A DNA stretch of 64,000 nt from Sipunculus nudus (Eukaryota > Annelida > Sipuncula > Golfingiida > Sipunculidae). Positions 12,231 through 27,500 of this stretch are shown in pieces (position 1 is the stretch's first letter; every line of letters starts with the position of its first letter). The stretch covers positions 38,776,659 to 38,840,658 of the forward strand of contig CM049313.1 of the NCBI GenBank assembly GCA_026874595.1. Reading direction: 5' to 3'. The notes beneath the pieces were generated by a model. That model made no database searches. It was not told the DNA's origin and saw only the letters and a program-made list of their open reading frames with translations. A program made the position numbers and the translations under genes.

Positions 12231-15200
12231 AAATATATTTCAACCAGATAGCTCTTTCAGCAGGTCCTGCTACAATTAAAACATAAGATACCATAATACA
12301 AATAACATAACAGCATGAGTACAATATGAGGGTGGTGACATATCTGACAGTCGAGATGTATTTCCACAAGAAATCGAATACATAAAATAATGAAAAATTA
12401 CATATATCTAATAACTACATGGGTCTTTGCTTATAGCTAAAAATTAATATTGAAAAAGAGTATCTCTATATAAAAACGACACTATGAGGAATATCAGGTA
12501 AAACCTTAGAAAGGGATATAAATGGTTTTTAAACATAAAAGAATGTATATATTTATATATATTTATAGACCCGGCCTCCTTAAATGTATACGGCGGCGTG
12601 GTTAACAAATTTCAATTTAACCGAATATAACAATATTATTATGCTGACTAGAATTTTCCCTCACATGTCTCAAGTGAGCGATCTAAATCAAAGTGATTTC
12701 AACGTACTAAATTCACGACTAGGGTATATTAAAGAAAAAAAAAACGAATGATATACTATTATTTTTTGTATATATGACAGATATATATATATAGATATTT
12801 GTAAATGCCAATATACATGGGTACAATTATACAGACATATATAATATACATATATACATCAATGCAGATAGACAGATTGCGGTCCTTTAGTGCCTATTAC
12901 GAATAATCGTCTGGAAAGCTTCAGTGCTGATCTAAAGCACAGTAACTGCCAAAGTCAACAGTATGCTAGGGGATTTTAACGCATTATATCAATAATACTG
13001 TAGTCATTCCTATTTGATATATAAAAAACGTCCTTTATGATGTTTTTTAATACAACACAAAGTGAATTGTGATCGGCCGTTTCAATTATTTTCTTAACTC
13101 TCTTAAGTTTTCAATACAACTTTCACCGTCTCTCCGCAGTGCGCTCGTGCCAACTTGTTACGTTGAACTGCTAGAACTGCCGCTGGTTGGTAGCCAGAAG
13201 GCAATCACACGCATGTGAAATATTCAGCGTGGCTATTAGTTGCTTGCCAAACGAAGCCTGGAACTACAATCAGGTAGTCACGGGGCAGACTTAATTAGGA
13301 ACTCTCGAGAATAATAAACATAGCGACGAATTTGCCCTGAATACAGAGGTCGAATTGACTAACAGGGAAGTATCCCTTGTAAGCTTAAAAATGTTGTTCA
13401 ATACCTAAATACCACTCGCTGGGTAAGCAGCTGGGGTTTAATCTCATGACCGGGTAAAATTGCATTTCAAACCTCATACAGACCTACCTTTTGTTGAAGA
13501 TACACAGAAATAACCTTTTACGAATGACCATTTTAAAATATTCGTCGTAGTAATAATATAGGAGCCCTTACATCGATTATTTTTTATCTTCGCTTGAGAA
13601 TTTACGGAAGGAGGTTTTTTAGTTTTAAATTTAATTTTATAATTTATGATTTTTTTCTCATTTGAAATTTTCTTTTCATGGGTTTGGATCATTTGATTGA
13701 TAGGGGAGGTCTTGCTGTCAATAAAAATGCTTTGTAAGGTACTGTCTGCCGCTGAGACATAGCGTCAGTTGGAATATAATGAAAACCTTTTTGTAGGTTA
13801 AGCATCCTGGACATGTTGTTGGAGGCAAAAATGTTTGGTGTATGACATTCAGTTGGCGTAACATTTCTCCCTCATATTGCTCTATTATCTTTAAATAATC
13901 CTTAATAGCTTAGAATATTTCATGAAATAAATAGCCAAAACTTACAAGGGTTCCTTAATATGAATAAAGATTTAATATTTATAACTTTGTCGTAATGATT
14001 AATAAATTCTTTTATGAAATTTGTCTCTCATTAGCTGGACGTTTTGCATTTGATTGAACATGTATTAGGGAATAATGTAATTTGCTAATAATGAAGAATT
14101 AATATAAAACACTCGTAAATGAATAAACCAAACATCCAGTCTCCATTGTCAACGCCGTCATTTCGCGTGCCTCGTACTTGGTTTTTAATCACGTGACCCC
14201 GTGGAGACACGTGTCTGTATGCAATCAGAAATATTCGATAAACATGCGATAAGACTTGTTAATATGTTATAAAGGAATATTTTTCGCGAAATGTTCATGT
14301 AAAGCACACAAATAAATTGAAAATTTATATACAGTCAGTTTGTTTATTTTAAATAACACCGTATTTAAAGGCCCGGCGGCGCTGTAAAATGATTAAATTA
14401 TTTCTTTCCTGATACATTTTTTTCAACACATTTATTTGTGACAAGTCTCCCACACCAATATTTCACCAGACTTTTAAGCCAGAAGGGCAAATCTTGATGA
14501 TTTCTTCGTTTGTTCTTTGGGATGTTTGCTCTCATCGTAACAGCGATCTGGGAACTGATTCCCGGCAGAGCCGTCTGTATGGTATATTTGTTCTTTAAAG
14601 ATCGGCCTGTTTGGATAAATATATTTGCTTCACTGAGTCCTAGAATTTCATTTATGGTTTCATTAAGATTCATGCTCACTTGACCGATAAATATTCAAAT
14701 ACAGACCATTTTGAATTTTGGCTAAACACTGCGCTGATGAAAAAAAAAGAAGAAAAAAAGGTTTTTAAAAACAAAGACAAATACAGATGAGAGATCTTGA
14801 TTTTATACGGTAGGGTGGCAGGGTGCAGATACTACCACAGTGCGTGCATTCTACCTGAAATATACTTAAGGATATGTCTGAGAAGTCGGTGTCGTTCTTG
14901 GGTGTTTGCCTGGATCTGTCTGTATCGTCCGTAAGAGTGACAGACAAAAAGCACTGAGTCTGGTATACATTCTGTCTCTCTGTGGAGTAAGTATGACCGC
15001 TAGGAGACTCTCGGATCAGGACCCCGTCTTGATCACTTTCCACGTTATTCTCCAATTATTAACCGCCGAGAGACCCTTGGAACAAGGCCCATGGCCCAAT
15101 TTCACGTTACTCTGTAGTTTGCTCACTAAAGAGTCCTTTTTTATGCGCGGAGGGAAGTTCCTTCGCCTTGAGGTTATATCTGAACAAGGTTTACATCATG

Positions 15201-18176
15201 CACAGAGACGGCCAAGACAAGCTTGTTACCATATTACAAACTACGAGTGCACCCAGTGAGCGCATACCTCCCCAAGGGCAAACAATCATAACGGAAACAT
15301 GCCGAATTTTAATGCGGATACTCCCTCAAAAAGCTTCGAGCAGATCGATGCAGCGGTTTCTACGTAATCCTCCTATAAAACAAATGACCAATAACAATGG
15401 GGAAGCATAGCCATAGACTCCCCCCCCCCTCTTCCGACCTGCATGTACTATTAAGGTTGAACTTACCACACGCTATTAATTTTATATAACAACAATTCCA
15501 CAAACTTGCAAAAATCAGTTTAGTTTCATAACTGTACACGTTCATTTGCAACAATTTATGCATATAGATATATCGCGGGGACATTATATCTGAATCCCTC
15601 TTGAGATAAGTAAGAAACTAGAGATAAATAATCAATCATCCCAAAATAATGATTGATGATTTGATTATAATACTTCCTTTTAGTAATTCCCAATATTCAT
15701 TAATGCCCTGGATCTTGTTCGCTTTTTTAAAATGTTACAAGAATTAGATGCTGATTCTTGGGAGATCCTACAATTGTCTTGAATTTCCATCTGGATTTTC
15801 TCATACAAACAAACAATTGTATACACACATTGACACACATTAATTTGTTTTACCAAAATGACGGACCATTTGTGAAGGAAATATGGGAGCGTTCAATCAC
15901 AGAGGATTGTGGGTTTGTGGCTATGACTCACACGTAATCAATTTTTGTCAGACACACGCAGACGACCTAATTAATTTGTTAAGGCAGTCGTTCAATTTTT
16001 TTTCTCGGCTGACCCAGTCGCCAATTCCTGTCTGGTTTTATACAGATGGCAGTATTTTAACTCATATTTTAGTAGTAATTATTTTTCATCATTATGAGCT
16101 AATATATGATGTTCCAGGGATTTCGCGACATTTCAATATCGAGGCCAGAAGGTATAAAGCTTAAGCCTCCGAGATGGTCCCGTATTAGCGCTAGCGCCGT
16201 ATGGCCATCGATGACAGAAAGAGCTCGCGCAGATGGACTTGTATTCATTAAACTTCTTCCTTGCGGTTGGGGGCGTATCATTTGTTGAACCTGTTCTACT
16301 TTGTATGATTTGATAAAATCCCTGTACGTTACAAATTGGATGTATACTGTATTTTTAATATAGGTTGTCACCCTACATTGGCCAGTGACCTTGTCGTCAC
16401 ATTACGAGTCATTTCTTTTAAATCAGATTTGACAAATACAGTCCGTAAAAGATCAATAGCTATTATGAGACGATGCAAAAGCCAGAATTGTATCACACTA
16501 AAAAAACCTTCTCCGCAACAAGTGCTGTGATCTTCAAGTTCATGCAGAATAAATGGATTAGTGGTAATAAGACGTGTTCTCTTTGTCACAGGGCGCCACA
16601 AGTATAGATTTAATAGAACTGCCATAGTTGTTCCCGGCGACAACCTGATCAGCCGAAAAATTTGCCCAATGTTTCATGGGGTTCTCTTCTAAAGAATTAT
16701 TATCGAGTTCTTTTCTGGCTTGTAGAAAAATGGCTCACAGTGGAAACTGAGGGTGTATTGATTATATCAATGACCACATATATCACTGGTGAATGCTGCG
16801 TATTACCTGATGGATTTGATTTGGTTTCCATCAAAGGCTGACGCTGAAAGTAGTCCGCTTTATAGCATTGTCAGAGTCGATGTCACTGACACCGTTTGAG
16901 GCTTAGGTTTTGTGACGTTACAGATCATCACAGATCTTCACGGGTGTCGGTTTTGTTAGCTAATCGGCCGGCATCGTGGTCCGGGTAAGCTGGCACAGCT
17001 TTCCCTTTAACATTTGCTGTAGGGATATTCATTTATTGAAATTCAGTTCGTTTGAAGAGATATGTGGCCATATAATAAAAAAGTGGAAAGAATGTTCTCA
17101 TTTTATCTTACATGGATATGTCTGTTGAATAAAAAAATCATATAAAGCAAATATTTAAAATGGTTTGGCGACTTCTCTCACAAATTCATCACACTTGAGG
17201 GTTATGTAATTGAATCACCGGATCACAATAAAATGAATTTAATTATATTTTTATATGTAAATTATATAAAATCCGTCGTCCGTCCGTGCGTCCGTCCTCC
17301 CCCCCCCCCCCCCACCCTTGCGTATCAGGGTCTGCTTGGGCCATGTCATTATCATACAATATCGAAGAATAATTTATTTTTATATACACCGTTTTTCCTG
17401 TCAGATCGCTATTTAAGTCCATTCGTGGGATCAATCGCTCCCACACAGAGCGTGGGCTTGGAATTGTATACGATCGCGTGCCTATAACGTTTGCGGAGAA
17501 AAAGGAAGACCCCCGGCCGTGCATTATTGAACGCGGATATTGGGAACAGTGTGAGAACTACCTTCGGCTATCCCGCTCCGAGAAAAAAAGGTAAAAAAGG
17601 AAAATCAGCTCCTCCACGTGTTGGATCGATCGCAGAAATGTCTAATTTAGGTTACATAAACAAAACAACAACACAAATAATGTTTTTTTCTGATCGGGCT
17701 GGAGATAGGACCCCAGCAGGACAGGGATTTCATTTGCTGACAGATCGTCATGACATCGACTGTTTTGCTGAACAGGGATCAACTGCGGCGGTATGGTGTG
17801 AACAACATTAGCGCAATTACAGTTAATAATGGCCACATGAAGTAGCGGCCGGATGTTGGTTTTAACCCATGCAGACCTTTTTCGCTGATGTTTCCAGTAC
17901 ATGTTTTGTTATCTTTGTCGTTCGTGAGCTAAACAGCCTGGTTTAGCGCAGTAAACCCACTGGTTCTGTTTCCACGTGTTTTCCAAACATGTTGTTTGAA
18001 AGGACGTATCTCTAATACCGCAATAAGACAATCACGGAACTAAATATTAAATCCATTTCGGTGTAAATAGATGTATTATCCATAACCTGTCATTTCAAAC
18101 ATTTTGGGGAATGAACAGTACTTTTACATACAGCCAAGAAGTAAGAATCATAATCATTACAATTCCAGTTGCGTAA
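12231..18176. other. Intron 1, mostly unique AT-rich sequence
   Basis: No coding exon or RNA gene could be supported. Open frames at 14906-15259 and 17491-17811 lack recognisable domains, splice context or coding-like composition. Simple sequences include short TA runs near 12540-12560 and 12780-12795, a C-run near 15420, and a CCGT-rich stretch followed by a 15-base C-run near 17276-17313. Confidence 0.5.
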
Positions 18177-18455
18177 CACTTGTGCGGATACGGATATGGA
18201 CGCGGCTAAAATCGAGCTCAAGGAAATAAGAAAGATTGTCCATTTATGCGGGCGGAGTGCGGTGCGGCGTACCGCTGCAGATAAGTTTTAGCCAAGCGGA
18301 CCATGTAGCCGCGGATAGGGAAAGCATGCGGAAAAGTGCGATTTTGAAGAGGTGAAAGACCTTAAACCTACTGACAAACGTATATAATGGACACAAAAAT
18401 GTATCCGCATAAGTATCCGCACCGCAAAGGCACACGCACCGCGTCCGTACAAGTG
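18177..18455. mobile_element. Possible short inverted-repeat element (MITE-like)
   Basis: The left end reads ACTTGTGCGGATACGGATAT then GGACGCGG. The reverse complement of the right end reads CACTTGTACGGACGCGG. The ends are therefore imperfect inverted repeats about 278 bp apart, and the interior is rich in TGCGG and ATCCGC motifs. No clear target-site duplication is visible and no second copy is present in the window. The call rests on the ends alone and could be coincidental GC-rich sequence. Confidence 0.35.
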
Positions 18456-21400
18456 GACACACACCCTTACTTACATTCCTTCAAGTATTTTATTTCCGTG
18501 AAACTATCTGCATAGATTTGGTCGAGTTAAACGAATCAGGATGAAAGATTCGAGTACTCTAATTTTTCTGATCAGCTTTTGCTTTTTGCCGACCCAGCCC
18601 GTAAGATTATATGACTCTGTCAGTTATTGTCTGGTTTCAGAGTTTATTCAGAACAAGTTCCAACTCTTTAACTAAAAAGAACCTTTATATCAATGGAAAC
18701 TTCATGGAAAAATACTGTTTTTAGTGTCATGTTTTGTCATATGCAAAACTTTGATAAAAAAGTATCTTTTTTTAAAGTGATTCCAAAGGAACAACCTGAC
18801 ATGCATATTACAGATTATATAATGACTCAAACCCATGATCTTTGCTTCATGAGAAAGTACATGTTGTTTAATTAACTGTGATTTTAATAACTTTTATTCC
18901 CCATGGACCCCACTTCCAATGACAGAGTTAAGGAGATCCCGCTGTGTGAAAATACGGTAACAGAAACGGTCTGTGACAGCGCCGTCGGAGAGAGTGGTGA
19001 TCTACTAAATTTGCTAAGGGAATTATTCTAACGCCATCTACATTCAAAACAAGTGATGCTGCCTATAAATCGGACTACTATTGATTCTGTACACAGACAA
19101 AAGTAAGACTATTTTTAGACATCAGAAACAGTTTCCTGTCTGTGGGGAAACCAAACAAAAAGACATCCGTCTTCAAACAAGCGCAATACATGTGTCAAAA
19201 AAGAATAAAACCGTGATGGCCTTGTATTGCTTAATACTGATAATGGTTTAACATTTCATTCTGATTGATTGGATCGTCTATATGAATCATATCTATAAGA
19301 TATCGTGGTCTGATGAATAAGGATGACAATGAACTTATATAAGGCGGAACACTTCAAATGATCCCTTTTGTTTTTAACTTTTATAGTACTGAATTGTTTT
19401 TTCTAATGTGAAAAAGATTTTTTTTTTCAAATATTGGAGGTAGTCTTTGCTTTAAATTATCCTAACAGCTCTAGCTAAATGTCGCCTGACAAATGGTTCT
19501 GTATAGTTTCTTAACCAAAAATCATAAAGGTACAAAATATAATTTTTATTGTGCATTAGTTTGTAAGGTAAAAGAGGGATATACTAACGTCTCTTTGTAA
19601 AAGAATAAAAAACGAACGCCTACACAGACCGCGAAGATGACGCAAATGGAAAGCGAAAGACAAAACATGGAGACGCCCCAACTTTATTTCATGCTAATTC
19701 GATTTTCTCATCTGCTTTAGTTCTCCTGTATTAATGTATCTCTTTTCCTGTATCAGGGCGATAATGGCATTATCACCAAAGTCACAGCCTTTTAAAATAT
19801 TTCTATTTGTGGCAGGTTCTATGATCAAGGCCGTTTCAATCAAACATTGGTGATTAAACGAAATAGTGTGACTCCTTTGACCACTTGATTCGTGCAAGAA
19901 ACATTTAGCCTGAAGACGTCAGACGTAGTCTTAACAGTTATGTTATTAACAAATAAATCATGGCCTTAGATAGAACTTGTATAGCTCATAAGACGTATCA
20001 CTTTATGGAGAAACGGATCACCATTCAAGTGGCTAGTGACTATATGTTTTATTGGTGTTGATGGGATGCGGGGGAGAACCTTTCGTCCGGTATTTCGTCA
20101 TGGAGCTAAAAAAAGAGATACACCATTGATCTGATGTCGAAAATATAACAGTGTGGAAGTAAAGTTGTCATTTTTGACCTGACACAGAAATTAAGTTTAC
20201 GGATATGGCAACGTATCGGACGAAAGCCCACTTGGCAAGCGGAAATCATGGGCGAGGGCAAGACTTTATGGAAAATTAAAAATACGCAGCACCGTGTAAA
20301 ATATAATGCTCCAGATTCAATGAAACGAGAATACCAAATATCTTGCAGATAACTAATCCAGATCGGGCTAAACACGGTTTCATCTTGTAATATTTCATGA
20401 AATAAATTAAGAAAATTTTTTGTGGAACATGATGTTGCCCAGTTGTTCGCAACCAGGGGATGAGGACGGAAGACCGCCTCGCGCCATCAGAACCTGGGTG
20501 CGACTTTTCTAATACTAAACTCACGACTCCGTGCAGACAATTAATTTTCTTGGAAGGGCGCAAAGCAGTTTGCTACGGCACAGGGACAAAAAAATCGATA
20601 CTGCTATTTAAATATGTTTCCAATATATAGGTTTTCCATAGAAACTAATTTGAAAAAAAACTCTCATGGTTATCTGTCAGTGTAAGTTTGTATTTTTGTA
20701 TTTAGGTTAATGTGAAATCAAATTGTTATTATAAAGTATTAAATGGAATTTTGTGTAGAGATGAGCCTTGAGATAATTGTTCTATCACTGAAAGATATAT
20801 GGATAAACATCAAGCGATGGCTGAGAGATGCGGTCTTCGACCGTTCTCTTACGTAGCTCAATGTTTTATGTTTATTGTCTTCATCATATAAAAATGTTTA
20901 CTTAGCCGCTGATAATATTATCCTTTGCTCTTCTCTGCTACCAATGATGTATACCAGCCTCCCTCGGAACCTTGTGTTTGATGAATTCCACAAACTATCA
21001 TTGATTTTATGTCAGCAGCATGTAGGTGGGTATACCGTCCTGGATATCTCATGCCTCTCATGTCTGGATATCTAATATCGCAGATATCGATTCGCTTTTT
21101 CAGATAATACGGTCCCTCGGGTACACGGGGAGACGGGGGTGTAACAGGTGTGTTTGTTAAATTTTGAAGGCAGCATTGTTGGATATCTAGTCCTTCTGAG
21201 AGCACAGTGACGTCATCACATAGTCCCATCTCTATACCAGCTGAACCAAGGACACACAAATATTAGGCATAATCACTTTTTTTAATTATATGGGAACCCC
21301 TGTGTTTTCTTAAAGAATGCTATAAAAACTTTCGGCCGAGGCGGATCCAGGACTAAACAATGGATGAGGGGCAAGAAAACAGTCATCACAGACATATTAG

Positions 21401-21955
21401 TTAAAACTGGTAGTCTAAATAAAAACGATATTCATATAGTAGAAATGGAATATGGCAAGCGAAAAGGATATGTGTTTTCCCCAAACCTGAATGATTCTAG
21501 GAGTACTGTTTGACCTTTGCAAGGATTATACTGTCTGTGTTGTGTGATCTCTTCAGTCTCTTGCCAATGTCGCCTTTGTTGTTGTTACGATCCGACGGCA
21601 GGTCGACAGGTTCACTTCACCCTGCAAGAATTACAAACAACAAAGACAATAAAGCTCACCCCGAGTTATGGATATGGAACTGCAGGTTGTCTAAAAAACA
21701 ATGTAAACTGGGTACAAATCATTACTAAGGCAGAGCTTCGCGTGTGATTTATCAAACCAGGTACACTCCCACGGCTACCTGTTCTGTAGCTATCCTTTTG
21801 AGTCAGCAGCCCGAGTAAACACAAAAACTGGGTTCATGCACGGAATTAACGGATTTTATGCCAAAGGTAAAACGCGTGCGGAAGATTCCAGGGCGGTATA
21901 TGCCACTTAGTTTTAATAAGCTATACTTTTAACATGCATTATTAAAGTTGTGTTT
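18456..21955. other. Intron 1, no recognised feature
   Basis: Unique AT-rich sequence. Minus-strand open frames at 20106-20375 and 20276-20563 overlap each other and show no recognisable domain. No RNA gene or repeat array was identified. Confidence 0.5.
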
Positions 21956-22295
21956 TAAGGCCAACAAAAATAAAAGGCATGGTTCTCAGGCACCGCCCGC
22001 ATCAATTTTAAACCCCCGCATCAAACATTTTTATTTTGATTTTCGATAGAAACTTACCAATTTGAGCTGCAGCCGCTCGGACATTTCTTTCAAGAAGATA
22101 AAATCATACAATTTCCTTTGTTATGTAGTGTTTTTACTAGTTAGCAAAAATAAATCTGTTATTATCATGTTTTTTCTTATCATTTGACATTTTTATCGAA
22201 ACATACCAAAAAATTTAAAATAAAAAACCGCCCGCCCGCACTGATTTCTGAAAAAAAGTGCCTGAGAACCATACCTTTTTTTTTATTTTGGCCTA
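21956..22295 (+). mobile_element. MITE copy 1 (~340 bp, ~38 bp terminal inverted repeats)
   Basis: The left terminus contains AAGGCATGGTTCTCAGGCAC. The right terminus contains its inverse, GTGCCTGAGAACCATACCTT, followed by GGCCTAA. The ends start with a TTAAGGCCAA-like sequence and finish with TTGGCCTAA. The interior is AT-rich and non-coding with GC patches such as ACCGCCCGC near both ends. A second, inverted copy lies at 23131-23454 and a truncated third at 37860-37928. This is a non-autonomous DNA transposon. The superfamily is unresolved; a TA or TTA target duplication is possible but hard to separate from the terminus. Confidence 0.8.
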
Positions 22296-23130
22296 ACATG
22301 TGTCCTGTTATACAGCAAGACACGTGTCCATGCTTCCAAAACATGGCAATAACGATTGTCTAGCAATGTGTGCCAGACTTCGCATGAAGCAATGATTGTG
22401 TTTAATGAACGATATCGCTTCCGTCAGCCCGTGTATGAAATACCCGATCAATGGGGAAAACCTCAATGACCTTTGCATTCATTCTTTGGCATCATACAAA
22501 TTTTGCCTCCCCCTCCTAAAATAGGTGAGCTAAGGGGTATGGGGGTACTAACCGCAACCCCTGAAAGAAATTCATCTAATTGTGTCACCAAAAAATTAAG
22601 TTGATGTCCCTTAGCATACGCAGAGTGCTTGGTGGATGTCAGGGACATGGAAGTGATCCTGATCAAGGTGGTCCCCTCTGATGCTGTTATTTCTCTGATG
22701 CTGTCAACTCTCACTTACCGCCCTTGTGTCCACATACTGTTGATCCTGAACACCGCAGACAAACCAAGGTCGTGTGTGAGCGCAGCGTGTCCATATAAAT
22801 CAATACATGTTCCACCTTCGGGGCATCCATTTGTATTTAACATTTGTAGGTTAATGAATATGATTAAAATCTATGAAGTGCCTGTGTAAAGACGCACACT
22901 GCAGTGATCATGGGGAAAAGTACACGAATGTGTGCAAATGAAATACTACTGATGGTATAATGTTGATACTGAGTGGGTAGGAAATTCAGAAAATCACACT
23001 TCGAAAATGATATGATAAAAAAGTGTGAAGTGCAATTCGTGCAATTAAAAAAGAGAGCTAAGTTTTGTGATGAGGCTGGGAAACAATGATTGTGAACAGT
23101 CCCTGCCACAATGTGGAATGGGAAACATGT
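22296..23130. other. Spacer between inverted MITE copies
   Basis: Unique sequence of about 835 bp separates the two MITE copies. It contains the overlapping frames 22463-22714 (minus) and 22629-22889 (plus), neither of which shows a recognisable domain. Confidence 0.5.
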
Positions 23131-23454
23131 TAGGCCAAAAAATTAAAAGGTATGGTTCTCAGGCACTTCTTTCAGAAATCACTCCGGGCTGACGGTATTT
23201 TATTCTTGACCTTTTTATGTGTTTCGATAAAAATGTCAAATGATCAGGGAAAAGCATGAAAATAACAGGTTTTTTTTATTTTGCTTATGTGGTGAAAGCA
23301 CTACATAACATAGGAAATCGTATAAAAATTGTATTATTTTATCTTTTTCGAAAAATAAAATCAAAATCAAAATGTTTGATGCGTGGGTCATAAACTTGAT
23401 GCGGGCGGTGCATGAGAACCATACCTTTTATTTTATTTTTTTTTTTTGCCTGAC
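23131..23454 (-). mobile_element. MITE copy 2, inverted relative to copy 1
   Basis: It starts TTAGGCCAAAAAATTAAAAG and GTATGGTTCTCAGGCAC, and ends CATGAGAACCATACC followed by a T-run and GCCTGA. Internal landmarks occur in reverse order and complement relative to copy 1: GTTTCGATAAAAATGTCAAA matches the inverse of copy 1 near 22190-22205, and GATGCGGGCGG near the right end matches the inverse of copy 1's left subterminal region. It therefore belongs to the same family in opposite orientation. Confidence 0.8.
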
Positions 23455-24572
23455 TATATACTTTGGTAATTTTTAGGGAATGTACTCTTTGCTGATTCAT
23501 TTATTGTCTATCTTGTCTATGTGGAAAACAATCAAATTTTAATCAAACCCGGGTGGCTGTCATAGGGGAGGCGGCTCTTACTAGACAAAATGCAAATGCA
23601 GCACCTAATGTAATATTCACATTATTTAAGATTATTTCAATGAGGGTTATGAGAAATATTTGCAAACCCTTTTAATGAACCTTTATACAATAGAGAACAT
23701 TTTTACAAAAGTGCACGTGGTTTATAAAAGAGAAGATCAATATGAGTACATTGATTTTTAAAAGTGACAATTCAGTTGTGATGGAATAAAAGCGTTTAAT
23801 TAACGCTTTAAGATTAATCACCTTAATTTTCCAGAGAATTCCTGGAAAGAGCCATATGACTTTTATAACAAGAGACAGACATACATGTAAGTCCTTGGGT
23901 TCAGAAGATCCCTCTTTGACGGAATGAAAATCGAGAAAGTAAGATACTTGGCTTCGTTAAAACGTCTAGGCATGCCGTGATAGTCCAGGACACGCTTCAT
24001 CCGAGGCAATTTCAGACATACAATGTTTTTAAACAATTTGCATCTCACCTCACAATCAATATACATGATGAAAACATACGCTAAATTGTAAATACCATTT
24101 TATTAAATTATTTATTTCGAAATAGCTGCGGCTGTGACCCAGACGGTTTGGTTAAAAAGACGCTTTTTTCTGCAGGTTTTGTTTTGACATTATACGTATC
24201 TTTCCAAGACACGTTGCGTTCGAAAAACAAGTTGCTGACGAGACACTGTAAGTTATAAAAATCGTGTCTGCATCACATTTTTGTTTGTAACTTTCGTAGC
24301 TTCAAACCTTATTGCATCATTGGCTAAGATTTCAAACTGATTCGCAGACGCCTGAAGAACTGAAATATTTTTAAGATACATCCCACACCTCCGTTCAAAC
24401 AGTCACAGAGGTGTAGCTGTACAGCTTTACTGTTACTCCCGGCCGTTTTTGTTATTCCAAATACTCTACAAGAACAGCTGCTTTTTTTCTGATGTTAGAT
24501 CACAAGAGACGAAGATAGCTCTAATCGCAATTTACTTTAACACGTTTGTTTCTACATTCTCTGTTACTACAA
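23455..24572. other. Intron 1, no recognised feature
   Basis: AT-rich unique sequence leading into the 56 bp satellite array. No gene or repeat is supported. Confidence 0.5.
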
Positions 24573-27500
24573 AGGATATCAAACGTTCCCTATCTTAATA
24601 CATATATGCTACATTATTTCACATATTGAGGATATCAAACGTTCCCTATCTTAATACATACCTGCTACATTATTTCACATATTGAGGATATCAAACGTTC
24701 CCTATCTTAATACATATATGCTACATTATTTCACATATTGAGGATATCAAACGTTCCCTATCTTAATATATATATGCTACATTATTTCACATATTGAGGA
24801 TATCAAACGTTCCCTATCTTAATACATACATGCTTCATTATTTCACATACTGAGGATATCAAACGTTCCCTATCTTAATACATATATGCTACATTATTTC
24901 ACATATTGAGGAATAAAAATGTTCCCTAACTGAATACATATATGCTACATTATTTCACATATTTAGGATATCAAACGTTCACTATCTTAATACATACATG
25001 CTACATTCTTTCACATATTGAGGATATCAAACGTTCCCTATCTTATTACATATATGCTACATTATTTCACATATTGAGGATATCAAACGTTCCCCATCTT
25101 GTTACATATATGCTACATTATTTCACATATTGAGGATATCAAACGTTCCCTATCTTAAAAGATATATGCTACATCATTTCACATATTGAGGATATAAAAT
25201 GTTCCCTATCTTAAAACATATATGCTACATTATTTCACATATTGAGGATATCAAACGTTTTCTATCTTAATGCATATATGCTACATTATTTCACATATTG
25301 AGGATATCAAACGTTCCCTATCTTAATACATATATGTTACATTATTTCACATTTTGAGGATATCAAACGTTCCCTATATTATTACATATATGCTACATTA
25401 TTTCACATTTTGAGGATATCAAACGTTCCCTATCTTAATACATATATGCTACATTATTTCACATATTGAGGATATCAAACGTTCCCTCTCTATCTTAATA
25501 CATATATGCTACATTATTTCACATTTTGAGGATATCAAACGTTCCCTATCTTAAAACATATATGCTACATTATTTCACATATTGAGGATATCAAACGTTC
25601 CCTCCCTATCTTAATACATATATGCTACATTATTTCACATATTGAGGATATCAAACGTTCCCTATCTTATTACATATATGCTACATTATTTCACATATTG
25701 AGTATATCAAACGTTCCCTATCTGAATACATATATGCTATATTATTTCACATATTGAGGATATAAAATGTTCCCTAACTGAATACATATATGCTACATTA
25801 TTTCACATATTTAGGATATCAAACGTTCACTATCTTAATACATACATGCTACATTCTTTCACATATTGAGGATATCAAACGTTCCCTATCTTAAAACATA
25901 TATGCTGCATTATTTCACATATAGAGGATATCAAACGTTCCCTGTCTTAATACATATATGCTACATTATTTCACATATTGAGGATATCAAACGTTCCCTT
26001 CCTATCTTAATACATATATGCTGCATTATTACACATATTGAGGATATCAAACGTTCCCTATCTTAATACATATATGCTACATTATTTCACATATTGAGGA
26101 TATCAAACGTTCCCTATCTTAAAAGATATATGCTACAATATTTCACATATTGAGGATATCAAACGTTCCCTACCTTAAAAGATATGTGCTACATTATTTC
26201 ACATATTTAGGATATCAAACGTTCCCTATCTTAAAACATATATGCTACATCATTTCACATATTGAGGATATCAAACGTTCCCTATCTTAATACATATATG
26301 CTACATTATTTCACATATTGAGGATATCAAACGTTCCCTATCTGAGAACATATATGCTATATTATTTCACATATTGAGGATATCAAACGTTCCCTATCTT
26401 AAAACATATATGCTACATTATTTCACATATTGAGGATATCAAACGTTCCCTATCTTAATACAAATATGCTACATTATTCCACATATTGAGGATATCAAAC
26501 GTTCCCTATCTTAAAAGATATATGCTACATTATTTCACATATTGAGGATATCAAACGTTCCCTATCTTGAAACATATATGCTACATTATTTCACATATTG
26601 AGGATATCAAACGTTCCCTATCTTAATACATATATGCTACATTATTTCACATATTGAGGATATCAAACGTTCCCTATCTTAAAAGATATATGCTACATTA
26701 TTTCACATATTGAGGATATCAAACGTTCCCTATCTTAATACATACCTGCTACATTATTTCACGTATTGAGGATATCAAACGTTCCCTATCTTAATACATA
26801 TATGCTACATTATTTCACATATTGAGGATATCAAACGTTCCCTATCTTAATATATATATGCTACATTATTTTACATATTGAGGATATCTAACGTTCCCTA
26901 TCTTAATACATACATGCTTCATTATTTCACATACTGAGGATATCAAACGTACCCTATCTTAATACATATATGCTACATTATTTCACATATTGAGGATATA
27001 AAATATTCCCTAACTGAATACATATATGCTACATTATTTCACATATTTAGGATATCAAACGTTCACTATTTCATTACATACATGCTACATTCTCTCACAT
27101 ATTGAGGATATCAAACGTTCCCTATCTTATTACATATATGCTACATTATTTCACATATTGAGGATATCAAACGTTCCCCATCTTATTACATATATGCTAC
27201 ATTTTTCACATATTGAGGATATCAAACGTTCCCTATCTTAAAAGATATATGCTATATTATTTCACATATTGAGGATATCAAACGTACCCTATCTAAGAAC
27301 ATATATGCTATATTATTTCACATATTGAGGTTATCAAACGTTCTCTATCTTAAAACATATATGCTACATTATTTCACATATTGAGGATATCAAACGTTCC
27401 TTGTCTTAATACATATTTGCTGCATTATTTCACATATTGAGGATATCAAACGTTCCCTATCTTAAAAGATATATGCTACATTATTTCACATATTGAGGAT

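Noticed and set aside
14906-15259. 117-residue plus-strand frame
   Set aside because: No recognisable domain, overlapping frames on both strands and no convincing splice sites.
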